Shown: piece by piece, positions 53,301 through 61,570 of the stretch
Layout of the letters: each line of letters opens with the position of its first letter
Position numbering within the stretch: position 1 is the first letter of the stretch
From: Cellvibrio sp. KY-YJ-3
GTDB lineage: Bacteria; Pseudomonadota; Gammaproteobacteria; Pseudomonadales; Cellvibrionaceae
NCBI RefSeq assembly: GCF_008806955.1
Contig: NZ_CP031727.1
Location: 2,432,001 to 2,496,000, forward strand
Reading direction: 5' to 3'
Length of the DNA: 64,000 nt
Program-made: the position numbers and the translations under genes
Notes under the pieces: generated by a model
The model's input: the letters and a program-made list of their open reading frames with translations, nothing else
The model's database searches: none
Told to the model about the DNA's origin: nothing

Positions 53301-55435
53301 ACAATCCTGTTGGCGGCGGAACGGCTACCGGTTTGCATTCTGAATATTTCGGCTATCGCCAAGGTACCGACGGCTCCAATTTGGCCTCACTGGAACAGGT
53401 AAAAGCCTATATTGATGGCCGAGTGCCGAGTGCGACGTTTACCGCCACTACCCTTAATTACAACCCGGGTAATTCATTCGACAGCAACCTGGGTGCTGGC
53501 ACCAACTTGCAAACCTTCCTGGGTTCCGATGCGGCGAGCTTGAGTACCGATCCTGCAACAACAAGCGATGCGATTATTCGTATGAGCGGTTTTATCGAAT
53601 TGGATGCAGGTACATACAATTTTCGGGTGTTGGGCGATGACGGTTATCAAATTAAAATTGATGGCGTCACTGTTGCTGAAGTTGCCGCAAACCAAAGCGC
53701 CACTACCCGTGTTCACCCGACATTTACCATTGCGACGGGTGGTATTCACACCATCGAGATCGTTTATTGGGATCAGGGTTATTTCGCACGCTTCACTGCA
53801 GAGTTGAGTGATGACGGCGGCATGACTTATCAGCCATTCAACAGTTTTAACAGCTACAAAACCGCCAATTTGGTGGCCACAGAGGACACTCCCTTTACCA
53901 TCACTGCCGCAACCTTGCTCGCGAATGATTCGGATGCAAATAATGATGGTTTAACCTTGCACAGTGTGCAGGGCGCCGTGAATGGTTCTGTGGCTATAGT
54001 CGGCGGTAATGTGATTTTTACACCGAACGCTAACTATGTGGGGCCAGCGTCTTTCACCTACACCATTAGTGATGGTCGCGGCGGCTTTGACACCGCCAGC
54101 GTCAATCTTGTTGTGTCTCCGGTGAATGATGCGCCGGTCGCCGTTAACGATAATCTCGTTGCCGCGAGTAACTCCACACTCACCATCACCCCAACCAGTT
54201 TGCGCGCAAACGACATAGACGTTGATGGTGATATTTTGCAAATTGTCGCGGTTGATAACGCGGTAAATGGCACCGTCAGTATCAATAACGCCGGCAATAT
54301 TCTGTTTACCCCAACACCAGGCTTTGAAGGTAGTGCAAGTTTTACCTACACCGCACGTGATGCTGATGGTTTGCAAACCAGTGCCACGGCCACAGTGGCG
54401 GTAGGCAATGCTAACGCACCATCGGTTGTGGTTAGTAAATCCCTGATCGCTATTGCCCAAGGCACAGGCGGTACTAGCGTGGCATTTCCCATCACCACCA
54501 AGTTGGTGGATACCGATGGTTCGGAAACACTGTCGATTCGCATCAGTAATGTCCCCAGCGGATTAACCTTTAACGCAGGCACGAATATGGGTGGCGGCGT
54601 ATGGCAATTTAGCCCGACCGATTTACCAAATTTGATGCTGAATATTCCCGGCAGCTACACCAGCACCGGAACCAATCTGACAGTACAAGTCATTGCAACG
54701 GAAGTGAGCGGCGGGTTTACCGCAAGCACGTCTACTAGTGTTAACTTAAAAGCGAGTTACACCACCGTTGATATCACTACCACCGAATCAGGTAACTACA
54801 CGGGAGGTTCAGCGAGTGAAAACATTCAGGGTGGTGCAGGCAACAACACCATTAACGCTAATAACGGCAATAACATTATCCATGGTGGCAGCGGCGACGA
54901 CACCCTGAGTGCGGGTAGTGGTTCAGACATTATTTATGGCGGTACTGGCAACGACACTATTAACGCGGGCAATGGAAATGACCGTATTCACGGTGGTGCG
55001 GGTAGCGATACACTTCAAGGCGGTAATGCGGGTGAGAATTTCGCCGATGTCTTTGTCTGGAGTTTGGGTGATCAGGATGCCGCAGGCACTCCAGCCGTGG
55101 ACACCATTTTGAATTTTGCAACCAATGCAGCCGCTAATAGTGGCACAGGCGGAGATGTATTAGACCTGCGCGATTTATTACAGGGCGAGTCTGTTGGTGC
55201 ATCAAATAGCGCGGGTAACCTCACGGATTATTTGCATTTTGAAGTAACCGGCGGCAGCACTATTGTGCATATCAGTCACACAGGTGGTTATGCCGGTGGT
55301 GGTTTTGATAGCGCACAGACAAGCCAGCAAATTGTATTGAGTGGTGTGGATTTGCAATCGCTTTATAGTGGCGCAACAACTGATCAGCAAATTATTACGC
55401 AATTGCTCAACAATAATAAATTGATCACCGACTAA
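47351..55435 (+). CDS. lapA: Giant LapA-like RTX adhesin with retention module, 92-residue repeats, PA14 and RTX parts
   Basis: A 2,694-residue type I-secreted adhesin; start ATG 47351 has GGAG 7 nt upstream, better than an in-frame codon at 47315. Residues 1-115 are the retention module (VAFLQGQAWAKSPDGSLRPL; LTAEGARVELDIGG type) ending in the LapG cleavage motif TAAG at 109-112. Ten tandem 92-residue cadherin/tandem-95-like repeats occupy about 162-1081, then further Ig-like or VCBS-type domains, a PA14 domain near 1990-2165 (LHSEYFGYRQGTDG; LGDDGYQIKIDG), more Ig-like repeats, RTX nonapeptides at 2486-2560 and a type I secretion tail. It should be threaded through LapE-like protein and held at the surface until LapG cuts it, mediating biofilm attachment, possibly to plant polysaccharide. 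Confidence 0.93.
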   Translation: MSNAVATVAFLQGQAWAKSPDGSLRPLTVGAVLNDNEILVTAEGARVELDIGGVEALVINGGQEVAMSRDMNPQSATSADEALLDDASVQQVLAALEQEGDLLEELEETAAGDNSATGGGSNSFVRLDRIAEATNDQDFDYGISGQAEIAQVVTDGEYVNRAPQIADQLFSTDEDTLLTGQIIATDVEGDLLTYTLATPPANGTLQLDPVTGQFTFTPNANYNGADSFVVTVTDSSGNSSTATISLNIAPVNDAPVSADQTLTVDEDTQLSGQIVASDIEGDALSYTVTTNPLNGALTLNPATGSFIYTPNANYNGSDSFVVTISDGNGGTTTSTVTIGVTPVNDAPTASDLSLTTNEDLAVPGQIAASDLDGDTLAYAVSGLPTNGSVTLNPATGSFIYTPNANYNGSDSFVVTISDGNGGTTTSTVTIGVTPQNDAPTASNLNLTTNEDVAVPGQIVASDLDGDTLAYAVTGVPTNGVVTLNPATGSFVYTPNTNYNGSDSFVVTISDGNGGTTTSTVTIGVTPVNDAPTASDLSLTTNEDVAVPGQIVASDLDGDTLAYAVSGAPTNGVVTLNPATGSFVYTPNTNYNGSDSFVVTISDGNGGTTTSTVTIGVTPQNDAPTASNLNLTTNEDVAVPGQIIASDLDGDTLAYAVSGVPTNGVVTLNPATGSFIYTPNANYNGSDSFVVTISDGNGGTTTSTVTIGVTPVNDAPTAGDLSLTTNEDVAVPGQIVASDLDGDTLAYAVSGLPTNGSVTLNPATGSFIYTPNANYNGSDSFVVTISDGNGGTTTSTVTIGVTPQNDAPTASNLNLTTNEDVAVPGQIVASDLDGDTLAYAVSGVPTNGVVTLNPATGSFIYTPNANYNGSDSFVVTISDGNGGTTTSTVTIGVTPQNDAPTASNLNLTTNEDVAVPGQIVASDLDGDTLAYAISGLPANGSVTLNPATGSFIYTPNANYNGSDSFVVTISDGNGGTTTSTVMIGVTPQNDAPTASNLNLTTNEDVAISSSISAIDTDGDSLSYSVTGNPLHGLVVLNPVTGTFTYTPNINYNGSDSFVVTISDGNGGTTTSTVTIGVNPLNDAPVTVADSITVNEGGTATLLESGASSVLANDSDAENSPLSAILVSGPAHGTLTLSANGTFSYTHNGSETTSDSFTYRANDGASNGNIVTVQIAITPVNDAPTAVNDTANVDEGSSVTVAVRTNDSDPEGGILSVVSVSQGANGSVVIDAVTGNPIYTPNAGFSGNDSFTYTVQDPLGATATATVNVVVKANAPSVLVQDLDSGPEDNDITGNVLTNDTDADDTLTVASFQVSGLGSFTAGQTAVIAGVGNLVLNANGSYVFEPEANWHGAVPQVTYTTNTGSSSTLDITVTPVNDAPVAVDDFYTINEDEAWSMPLPASGLVTNDSDPDGDSLRVVILENAVNGTLSVVSGNLVFTPTAEFSGTASFDYRITDDKGGVDKGTVFINVVAVDDPTQAIDDVKTVAEGSNAIGNVLTNDVDPDTTPQVASFVINGTTYNANESVNLTGVGTFTLLANGDYTFVPADINFNGAVPTVTYTTDTGASADLNITLTPVNDAPVAVDDTFTITVNTTLSLPMPLSILVANDTDVDNDTLRVTTVTSEANGTLQVVGGNLVFTPTPGFTGVASFTYIVTDDKGGVDSGRVNINVVAAPNQAPETNTLNVSGDEDTLITINLAGSDSDGSVAGYVIKSLPANGLLYSDAAMTILIAVDDLVSGPVYFKPDANWNGSSQFDYAARDDKGLDDSTPATVNISVIAVADAAVVGSGAGTVKEDTPAQSTAAGALSITDPDVGEEGFEVQSNTAGTYGSFSITSTGDWTYNIDNSKANVQQLKEGETKTETFTVKSIDGTTSSVVITVTGTNDGPTANVDTATVVQNQVLTLTSAQLLANDTDPDSDTLSIQSVQDPVNGSVSIVGGNVVFTPTAGYSGPASFTYTVNDGQGGAATAQVNINVTAVNTPPDAVNDNPVGGGTATGLHSEYFGYRQGTDGSNLASLEQVKAYIDGRVPSATFTATTLNYNPGNSFDSNLGAGTNLQTFLGSDAASLSTDPATTSDAIIRMSGFIELDAGTYNFRVLGDDGYQIKIDGVTVAEVAANQSATTRVHPTFTIATGGIHTIEIVYWDQGYFARFTAELSDDGGMTYQPFNSFNSYKTANLVATEDTPFTITAATLLANDSDANNDGLTLHSVQGAVNGSVAIVGGNVIFTPNANYVGPASFTYTISDGRGGFDTASVNLVVSPVNDAPVAVNDNLVAASNSTLTITPTSLRANDIDVDGDILQIVAVDNAVNGTVSINNAGNILFTPTPGFEGSASFTYTARDADGLQTSATATVAVGNANAPSVVVSKSLIAIAQGTGGTSVAFPITTKLVDTDGSETLSIRISNVPSGLTFNAGTNMGGGVWQFSPTDLPNLMLNIPGSYTSTGTNLTVQVIATEVSGGFTASTSTSVNLKASYTTVDITTTESGNYTGGSASENIQGGAGNNTINANNGNNIIHGGSGDDTLSAGSGSDIIYGGTGNDTINAGNGNDRIHGGAGSDTLQGGNAGENFADVFVWSLGDQDAAGTPAVDTILNFATNAAANSGTGGDVLDLRDLLQGESVGASNSAGNLTDYLHFEVTGGSTIVHISHTGGYAGGGFDSAQTSQQIVLSGVDLQSLYSGATTDQQIITQLLNNNKLITD
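47675..47686 (+). other. LapG cleavage site codons (TAAG) in the adhesin
   Basis: ACG GCT GCA GGC encodes Thr-Ala-Ala-Gly at residues 109-112, after an acidic helix. The known LapG target in Pseudomonas LapA is a TAAG motif at nearly the same residue number. Confidence 0.8.
47834..50593 (+). repeat. Ten tandem 276-bp repeats inside the adhesin gene
   Basis: Exact 276-bp (92-codon) period. Units 3 to 9 (48386-50317) are nearly identical at DNA level; units 1, 2 and 10 have diverged. Alternating variants (SDLS with PQND, SNLN with PVND) form a higher-order 552-bp unit for units 3-8. Unequal crossing-over could change the copy number. Confidence 0.95.
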
Positions 55436-55448
55436 AACCCTGCGCTAA

Positions 55449-55477
55449 AATCCCGCTAGCGATAGCGGGATTTTTTT
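55449..55477 (+). terminator. Terminator after lapA
   Basis: AATCCCGCTA, loop GCGA, TAGCGGGATT followed by a T run. Confidence 0.9.
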
Positions 55478-55560
55478 GCGGCGCTTCTTTACACCGCCAC
55501 TTCTTTACACAGCCACTTTTTTAGTGGGTTATTTGTTGCAGGGTTTTTTATAGGATTGCT

Positions 55561-55890
55561 ATGTATATTAAACGCAATAACCAAGGTGAGATTGTCGCGC
55601 TGAGTAAAGTAGCAGCACCGGATTTTGCTGAGCAATTACCAGAAGATGATCCGCAAATCATCGCTTTTTTGCACAGTGCAAAATCCGCCGAGCAGTTGGC
55701 GCTGGAGCAAACCGATACTGCTATGGCGCGGGTATTGGAAGACGTGGTGGGGCTGCTGGTCGAGCAGGGTGTTATTCGCTTTACGGATTTACCCTCTGCC
55801 GCGCAAGATAAACTACTCGCGCGGCGCGAACTGCGCGGCAAACGCCAAGGTATTGATTTGCTGGACGACGGCGATCATTTGCCACTGTAA
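55561..55890 (+). CDS. Small conserved protein of Lap loci (often labelled 'tryptophan synthase beta-like')
   Basis: A 109-residue acidic soluble protein: MYIKRNNQGEIVALSKVAAP then two helical segments (VLEDVVGLLVEQGVIRFTDLPSAAQDKLLARRELR). Proteins of this pattern occur next to lapG/lapD in other gammaproteobacteria and carry a misleading tryptophan synthase label; no such catalytic motif is present. It lies between lapA and lapD, convergent with lapD. Its conserved place suggests a role in Lap control, not proven. Confidence 0.72.
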   Translation: MYIKRNNQGEIVALSKVAAPDFAEQLPEDDPQIIAFLHSAKSAEQLALEQTDTAMARVLEDVVGLLVEQGVIRFTDLPSAAQDKLLARRELRGKRQGIDLLDDGDHLPL

Positions 55891-55925
55891 ATTTTTATCG
55901 TTTTAATACCTTAACGCACTGGCCG

Positions 55926-57878
55926 CTATTGCACCTGCGGCCCTGTCACAGCATCAATCCCCAAATTAAACAGCGCTTGCTGTTCTGCATCGGTTTGTAC
56001 ACCCTCTGCGATCATCGTTAACCCAATAGAGTGACCTAATACACACAGGCTTTGTACAAAAGCTTGATTGCTCAGGTGGCTATCAATATTGCGAATAATC
56101 GCACTATCAATTTTCAAGAATGCCAAGCCCATTTCTTGTAATTGATCAAAGCGGGTAAATTCAAGGCCCACATGTTCCAAGCCAATATGGCAACCAAATT
56201 TACGTAGTTGCGTGGTAAAAATACGTAACTCATCGGCGTGGCGCAGGATACAAGTCTCGGAAAATTCCAACCATAATTGCTGGGAAATGGCGGTGTGTTG
56301 TGCAATTAATTCCAGCGCTTGTTCACGGAAGCTCGCACTGCACAATGCCGCTGCCGAGACATTAATTGCCATGGCCTGAGGCGCAGTGCGCGCCATGTTA
56401 GTCAACTGTGTCAACGCCATGCGTAATACCGCTAAATCGATATTGGACATAATGCCAAGGCGCACCGCCCAGGGGATAAAATAACCCGCCGGTTTTTGCT
56501 CGTTATCCAGTTGTAAGCGCACAGCGGTTTCATCGTGAATTAATTCGCCCTGTGCATTGCGCACTGGAAATTTCACTAATGCGATTTGCTGGCTGGTTAG
56601 CGCGTGTTCGATAGAGTCGCGCCACTGGCTTAAATTTTTGGAAACAGAGTTGGGGTGATCGTTATCGCGAATTACCACCGCGCGGTTGCCTTTTACTTCT
56701 GCCTGCGCGAGTGCACCGTCTAATTTATGCAGTAGGTCGGCGCGTAGGTCGCCGTGTTGGAAATTGCATAGCGCCATGGGCAAACCAATTTGCGCGTGAC
56801 CGGTGGCGATTAATTGAAAATTCAATTGTTGGGAAATATCCGCACTTACAATATCAATTGGCGTATCAGTAGGAATTAATAGGCAAAAATCACTGCCATT
56901 CAAGCGCCCGGCATAACTGGCTGGATAGCGGCGAGTAATATCGCTAAATACACTGGCAATGGCGCAGAGTAACTGATCCACCTGATGGTGGCCTAATTGA
57001 CTGTTGAGTTGTTGCAGCCCCATCACTCGTGCAATCACTACTACGCCGTGTTCCTGTGCCTCTTCTTGCGTTAATTGTGCGTCGAACAAATGCAAAAAAT
57101 GGGTGCGATTGGCAATGCCGGTGAGTGCATCGGTTTGCGATTCGCGGCGCAGCAGCTCCAATTGCCGCGCCTCTTTTTCCAGCATTTGTTTTACGCTGGT
57201 AGAGAGGCGGTTCATGGCCCGTACCAAGCGCTGAAATTCTTTGGTTTTTGGCTCTTCCGAGACAATAAAACGGCGCTCACCAATGGCTTCGGCCTGGCTG
57301 ACGACTACATCCAGCGGGCGCGAAATATATTTCAAAATCAGGCTGCCAATCAGGCCACTGAGCAAGGTAGCAAATAAAAACCACTCCAATAAATCGCGGG
57401 TATTTTTCCACAGTGCTTCCAGCGCATAACCGGAATGGCTTTTTACCACCAGCGTACCGGCTTGCTGCCAGCCGTCCTGAATTTGCGCAATGCCGGGTGC
57501 TGCGTCAAAATTAATTTGTTTGGCAAACCATGCGGGTACCCGTGGATTCCCGTTATTTTCGGTGGTTGATGAAGTGTTATTGTTTTCAAAACGCCGCGCC
57601 ACAATCGCCTGTTTGTTGATGTCCTGAAAAATAATGTATTCGTAGTGGCCTGAATCAAATTGCGCAGTGATCAATAGCTCCAGGGTTACCGGATCTTTAT
57701 CTGGCATTTGCGATATCGACAGCGCGAGCGAGTTGGCATTGTCGATATTTTTCAGTCGCAATTGATCTTGCAAATAAGTTTTTGCGGTGAGGGTGCTAAT
57801 CACAAAATTTCCGCCCAGTGCTAATAGCAGCAGGGATAAAATCCCGATCCATAATTGTTTAATTAATGACATGCTCAT
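55926..57878 (-). CDS. lapD: LapD-like c-di-GMP receptor (degenerate GGDEF-EAL)
   Basis: A 650-residue inner-membrane protein. First membrane helix at residues 8-28, a periplasmic LapD/MoxY N-terminal domain to about 155, second helix (LLEWFLFATLLSGLIGSLIL), HAMP segment, then GGDEF and EAL domains. The GGDEF signature reads LNGSDF and the EAL motif FPVRN, so both enzymes are inactive, as in LapD. When c-di-GMP binds the EAL domain, the periplasmic part captures LapG and spares the adhesin. Gene order lapG-lapD on the minus strand with a 49-bp gap supports the identity. Confidence 0.92.
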   Translation of the reverse strand: MSMSLIKQLWIGILSLLLLALGGNFVISTLTAKTYLQDQLRLKNIDNANSLALSISQMPDKDPVTLELLITAQFDSGHYEYIIFQDINKQAIVARRFENNNTSSTTENNGNPRVPAWFAKQINFDAAPGIAQIQDGWQQAGTLVVKSHSGYALEALWKNTRDLLEWFLFATLLSGLIGSLILKYISRPLDVVVSQAEAIGERRFIVSEEPKTKEFQRLVRAMNRLSTSVKQMLEKEARQLELLRRESQTDALTGIANRTHFLHLFDAQLTQEEAQEHGVVVIARVMGLQQLNSQLGHHQVDQLLCAIASVFSDITRRYPASYAGRLNGSDFCLLIPTDTPIDIVSADISQQLNFQLIATGHAQIGLPMALCNFQHGDLRADLLHKLDGALAQAEVKGNRAVVIRDNDHPNSVSKNLSQWRDSIEHALTSQQIALVKFPVRNAQGELIHDETAVRLQLDNEQKPAGYFIPWAVRLGIMSNIDLAVLRMALTQLTNMARTAPQAMAINVSAAALCSASFREQALELIAQHTAISQQLWLEFSETCILRHADELRIFTTQLRKFGCHIGLEHVGLEFTRFDQLQEMGLAFLKIDSAIIRNIDSHLSNQAFVQSLCVLGHSIGLTMIAEGVQTDAEQQALFNLGIDAVTGPQVQ

Positions 57879-57927
57879 GCCTTTTGTTTTTCAAATACCG
57901 TTAGTAAAAGATTCATGTTTGCGTTCA

Positions 57928-58650
57928 TTAAAATCCTTCTTCGCGTACACGCATCAACAGATCGCGCCAGCGCGATAAACGCGCGGTAGGGTCCGCTTGG
58001 GATTGCACACTATTGCCTACCCATAATCCTTCACTGTTAAAACTAAATACCGGGTTTAAATCCGGCCGTTTGCTGGCCGGTTCAATACGAGTAATTAAAT
58101 TATCCAAAATCAGCGGTTCTGCATTCGGGCTGCTGTAATAGCCCAGCACCATATGTGCTTGAAAGCGTTTGCTATGCAGCCCACCAATTTGTGCGCGCAC
58201 ATAAATCAGGCGCAATTGTTCGGTGGGGATTCCCAATTCCAACAGGCTCAGGTATTTGGCGATAGTGAAATCTTCACAGTCACCGGCGCGCAGGCCCAGG
58301 GTTTCGAGCGGTGTGGCCCAGTAATCGGATTTCTGCCAGAGGGTTACATCGTCGCTGTAGCGAACGTGGCGATTAAAAAAATCATTTACCTGCGCGATTT
58401 TTTCCGCATCAGCGAGTGGTTTACTGCTATCCAGCATGCGATTCCAGGCACCGAGCAATGCCACACCATCATCGCCATAACGGCTCTGCATCAGTGTCTG
58501 CATTTTTTGTGATTGCAGTTCAGCGACTACCAGTAGTGTGGAGCAGAAGGTAAAAAAAATGACCAAGCAGTAGCGCGCCACCCGTTTAACGGGGTGACCT
58601 AAGCGTGTTGCAGAGTGAGGCCAATAGCGGTTAACCCGGAGTACTGGCAT
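57928..58650 (-). CDS. lapG: LapG-like periplasmic cysteine protease
   Basis: A 240-residue bacterial transglutaminase-like cysteine proteinase. A signal or anchor helix (VARYCLVIFFTFCSTLLVV) precedes the catalytic domain with Cys in LRAGDCEDFTIAKY, His in FQAHMVLGYY and Asp in LILDNLITRI, the expected C-H-D triad. It cleaves the TAAG motif of the LapA retention module when LapD is free of c-di-GMP, releasing the adhesin. First gene of the lapG-lapD operon. Confidence 0.92.
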   Translation of the reverse strand: MPVLRVNRYWPHSATRLGHPVKRVARYCLVIFFTFCSTLLVVAELQSQKMQTLMQSRYGDDGVALLGAWNRMLDSSKPLADAEKIAQVNDFFNRHVRYSDDVTLWQKSDYWATPLETLGLRAGDCEDFTIAKYLSLLELGIPTEQLRLIYVRAQIGGLHSKRFQAHMVLGYYSSPNAEPLILDNLITRIEPASKRPDLNPVFSFNSEGLWVGNSVQSQADPTARLSRWRDLLMRVREEGF

Positions 58651-58961
58651 GCAGTAGTTCCGCAGGTTGGATGCATATGGAAGTGTTCACTAAAAAATCG
58701 GGCATGGTGGGCAGGTATTGGCACAAGTTTCCACCCAGTATAGTCAGCTTTACTGGTTTTATTAAAAAAATCCGGTGCGATGTGTAATCGTTTTCGCGCA
58801 AAACACATTGGCGTCGTAAGTTGTTTTGGATGAGTTTTGTGCAAAGGTGCATACGTATTCAGCTAATTTCTTATGCTTGAATACGTATGCAGCAATTTGC
58901 CTGTTCAGGCGATATCCCATCAAATGGCCGCTCCAATAATATTAATAACGGATAGGTCACT
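58651..58961. promoter_or_regulatory. Divergent promoter region of lapG and the amylase
   Basis: A 311-bp gap with no supported gene. It holds the operator pair at 58848-58891 on the amylase side. Promoter elements are not clear by eye. Confidence 0.6.
58848..58891. promoter_or_regulatory. Pair of LacI-type operators before the amylase gene
   Basis: TGCATACGTATTCA (58848-58861) and TGAATACGTATGCA (58878-58891) are inverted copies, and each is itself a near-palindrome around ATACGTAT. Their centres are 30 bp apart. The central CG and TGNA...TNCA pattern is typical of LacI-family sites such as those of maltose regulators in polysaccharide-degrading proteobacteria. Confidence 0.72.
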
Positions 58962-61514
58962 ATGAAACACAAACTCGTTTTACTCTCATTTTTGTTGGCA
59001 ACCACTGCCAGCGCGCAGGCCGAATGGTTTTTGCGCGGCACGCATAATGCGTGGGCAGCAACCCAAATGAACCCTGCGGGCACCAATACGGTGGAACTCA
59101 CGAATGTGGTTTTTTCCGCTGCAGGCAGTATTAAATTTGATCGCTACGGCAACTGGGCGGAAAGTTATGGAGTAGGCGGCCTTAACGGCAGCAATATTGC
59201 CGTGGCCCAAGGTACTTGGAACATCAAATTTTATACCGACACCAAAAACTGGAATATCAGTGCGGTAACGCCTCCGGCGGCGTATCACTTGCGCGGCACG
59301 TTCAATGGTTGGGCAGAAGGCACCTTGTTAACCCGCGTTGGCACTAGCGATGTGTACGAAAGTTGCCAGCAATTTGTAAGTGGCGACGCCACTGGCGGCC
59401 CACGTTTTAAGGTGGACCCGAATGGCGGTTGGGGCAGCGATGCAGTGCCCGCAGCGGATTACACAGTTGCCGCTGGTTGGGTAAAAATCACTTTTAATGC
59501 GAGTTCAAAGGCAATCACCACCCAGCAAAATCTTGCGGCCAATTGTAGTAGCGCTACCACGTCGAGTTCGACATCTAGCTCGACATCAACATCAAGTTCA
59601 TCCTCGTCTATTTCCAGTTCATCCAGCGCACCGCTCATCCCGTTCCACTTGCGTGGCACTCACAACGGCTGGGCTGAAGGTGACCTCTTCACAACGCCAG
59701 CGGGCACCAATCAACTGGAAGCCTGCCGTAACTTCACTGCGGGCGATGCCAACGGCGGGCCGCGCTTCAAGGTTGATCGCAACGGTGCCTGGGGTACAGA
59801 TGCATTCCCATCCGTCGATCAGGCCGCAAGTGGCTGGACACGTATTGTGATCAATACCAGCAGCAACAGCCTTGTTAGCGTTACCACTAACCTGGCATCT
59901 AACTGCGGTTCAAGCAGTTCAAGCTCGGTGTCGTCATCTTCATCCAGCAGCTCAAGCAGCAGCGCGCCAGTGGCCGACGATTTCCGCTCGCGCACTATGT
60001 ACTTTGTGTTTGTGGATCGCTTCGCCAACGGCAACACCAGCAACGACAACGGCACTAACCCTGTCGCGACTTCCACTGTGAAGGGCGCCGGTGCTCAAAG
60101 TGAGTGGAAGAAGTACTGGGGTGGCGATATCCAGGGCTTGATCTCCAAACTCGACTACCTGCAATCACTGGGTGTGACCGCGATCTGGGTAACGCCGCTA
60201 GTGGATAACATCAATGTGGGCAACGAAGGTGGCTACCACGGCTACTGGGCGCGCGATTTCTACTCTGTCGATGAACATCTGGGCGACTGGGCGTTAGTGG
60301 ATGAGCTGGATGCCCAAATGGAAGCTCGCGGTATGAAACTGGTGTTGGATATAGCCCTTAACCACTCCAACCAGGATGACCAGTACGAATTCGGTGCACT
60401 TTACAAAGAGGGTGCATTTATCACTGATTTCGCCAGTGGCAAAAACACCTGGTACAACGCTAATGGCGCTATTTCAGACTGTGGTGATACCAACCCGGCC
60501 ACTACCTGTAACGGTGAATGGGATGATCCCTGGTCGTTCCGCAACAAGAGCCTGTTCAACCTGACCGATTTCAAACACGGCACCACCAGCAATTCACTGG
60601 CGGATCAGTATTTGATTGACGCGGCACTCAAGTGGATGGATCACGGTGTGGACGCCTTCCGTATCGACGCGATCAAACACATTGAGCCAAGCTTCATCAA
60701 CCGTTTCAGTGCCGCTGTGCGCGCGAAAAAAGCCGACACCTATATTTTTGGTGAGTGGTACAACGCCGGTGCGGGCGATGCAGTTTCGATGGGCTTCCTT
60801 AATGAGCGTCGCGGTTCTGAACTGCTCGACTTTAAATTGCGCGATGCGATTGAAAATGCAGTGGCTGGCAATAGCACCATGATCAATCTGAGCAGCCACA
60901 TCAGTTCACGTGCGGGTGCGATGAATGGGTTTGAAGACTTGCAAGCCATTTTCCTCGACAACCACGATGCCACCCGTACCAGTGTGTACCTGCAAACCTC
61001 GGGCATTACCAACCGTGGTCAAGGTAAGGGGATGAGTAAAGCCTTTGCCGATGCACGTCAGGATTTGGGTATGGCTTTGGTAATGACCTTGCCCGGTATC
61101 CCGACTATTTATTACGGCTCTGAGCAAAACGTTACCTGGTTTACTGCAAACGCCGATGGTCAGGTAGGACACGACCCTTACAACCGCGAGCAGATGCCAT
61201 CCTTCAGCCAGACCACGGCGGCGTTCAATATGATCAGTGCTTTGTCTGATCTGCGTAAAAATAGCCCCGCTATACAGCGCGGTAGTTATGCTGAGCGTTG
61301 GGTGGGTGCCGACGTACTGGTATTCCAGCGTCAGGAGGGCAGTGACTGTGCGGTGGTGGCCGTAAACCGTGGTGTATCTACTACTATTACGGTTCCCAAC
61401 CTCTGTCTGGCAAACGCTGCTTACACCAGTAAAGTGGGTAGCGATGTGGTGAACGTGACCAGTGGTAGCGGTACGTTTAATCTGTCGCAAAATGAGGTGG
61501 TTGTGCTTCACTAA
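58962..61514 (+). CDS. Secreted GH13 alpha-amylase with three N-terminal starch-binding-like domains
   Basis: An 850-residue secreted enzyme; signal peptide MKHKLVLLSFLLATTASAQA. Three similar modules of about 90-100 residues follow (FLRGTHNAWA; YHLRGTFNGWAEGT; HLRGTHNGWAEGD), the second and third separated and followed by poly-Ser linkers (about 200-222 and 320-340). The GH13 catalytic barrel starts near 345 (RTMYFVFVDRFANG): DIALNHSNQDD, nucleophile Asp in DAFRIDAIKHI, acid Glu in IFGEWYN and FLDNHDATR. It would cleave alpha-1,4 glucans outside the cell or at its surface. A beta-sandwich domain C ends the protein. LacI-type operators precede it. Confidence 0.92.
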   Translation: MKHKLVLLSFLLATTASAQAEWFLRGTHNAWAATQMNPAGTNTVELTNVVFSAAGSIKFDRYGNWAESYGVGGLNGSNIAVAQGTWNIKFYTDTKNWNISAVTPPAAYHLRGTFNGWAEGTLLTRVGTSDVYESCQQFVSGDATGGPRFKVDPNGGWGSDAVPAADYTVAAGWVKITFNASSKAITTQQNLAANCSSATTSSSTSSSTSTSSSSSSISSSSSAPLIPFHLRGTHNGWAEGDLFTTPAGTNQLEACRNFTAGDANGGPRFKVDRNGAWGTDAFPSVDQAASGWTRIVINTSSNSLVSVTTNLASNCGSSSSSSVSSSSSSSSSSSAPVADDFRSRTMYFVFVDRFANGNTSNDNGTNPVATSTVKGAGAQSEWKKYWGGDIQGLISKLDYLQSLGVTAIWVTPLVDNINVGNEGGYHGYWARDFYSVDEHLGDWALVDELDAQMEARGMKLVLDIALNHSNQDDQYEFGALYKEGAFITDFASGKNTWYNANGAISDCGDTNPATTCNGEWDDPWSFRNKSLFNLTDFKHGTTSNSLADQYLIDAALKWMDHGVDAFRIDAIKHIEPSFINRFSAAVRAKKADTYIFGEWYNAGAGDAVSMGFLNERRGSELLDFKLRDAIENAVAGNSTMINLSSHISSRAGAMNGFEDLQAIFLDNHDATRTSVYLQTSGITNRGQGKGMSKAFADARQDLGMALVMTLPGIPTIYYGSEQNVTWFTANADGQVGHDPYNREQMPSFSQTTAAFNMISALSDLRKNSPAIQRGSYAERWVGADVLVFQRQEGSDCAVVAVNRGVSTTITVPNLCLANAAYTSKVGSDVVNVTSGSGTFNLSQNEVVVLH

Positions 61515-61537
61515 GGTGGTTTAAACCCCGTGAACAG

Positions 61538-61570
61538 AAAAGGGCGCTCCCTGTGGAGCGCCCTTTTTTT
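61538..61570 (+). terminator. Terminator after the amylase
   Basis: AAAAGGGCGCTCC, loop CTGT, GGAGCGCCCTTTT with further T residues: a 13-bp perfect stem. Confidence 0.93.
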
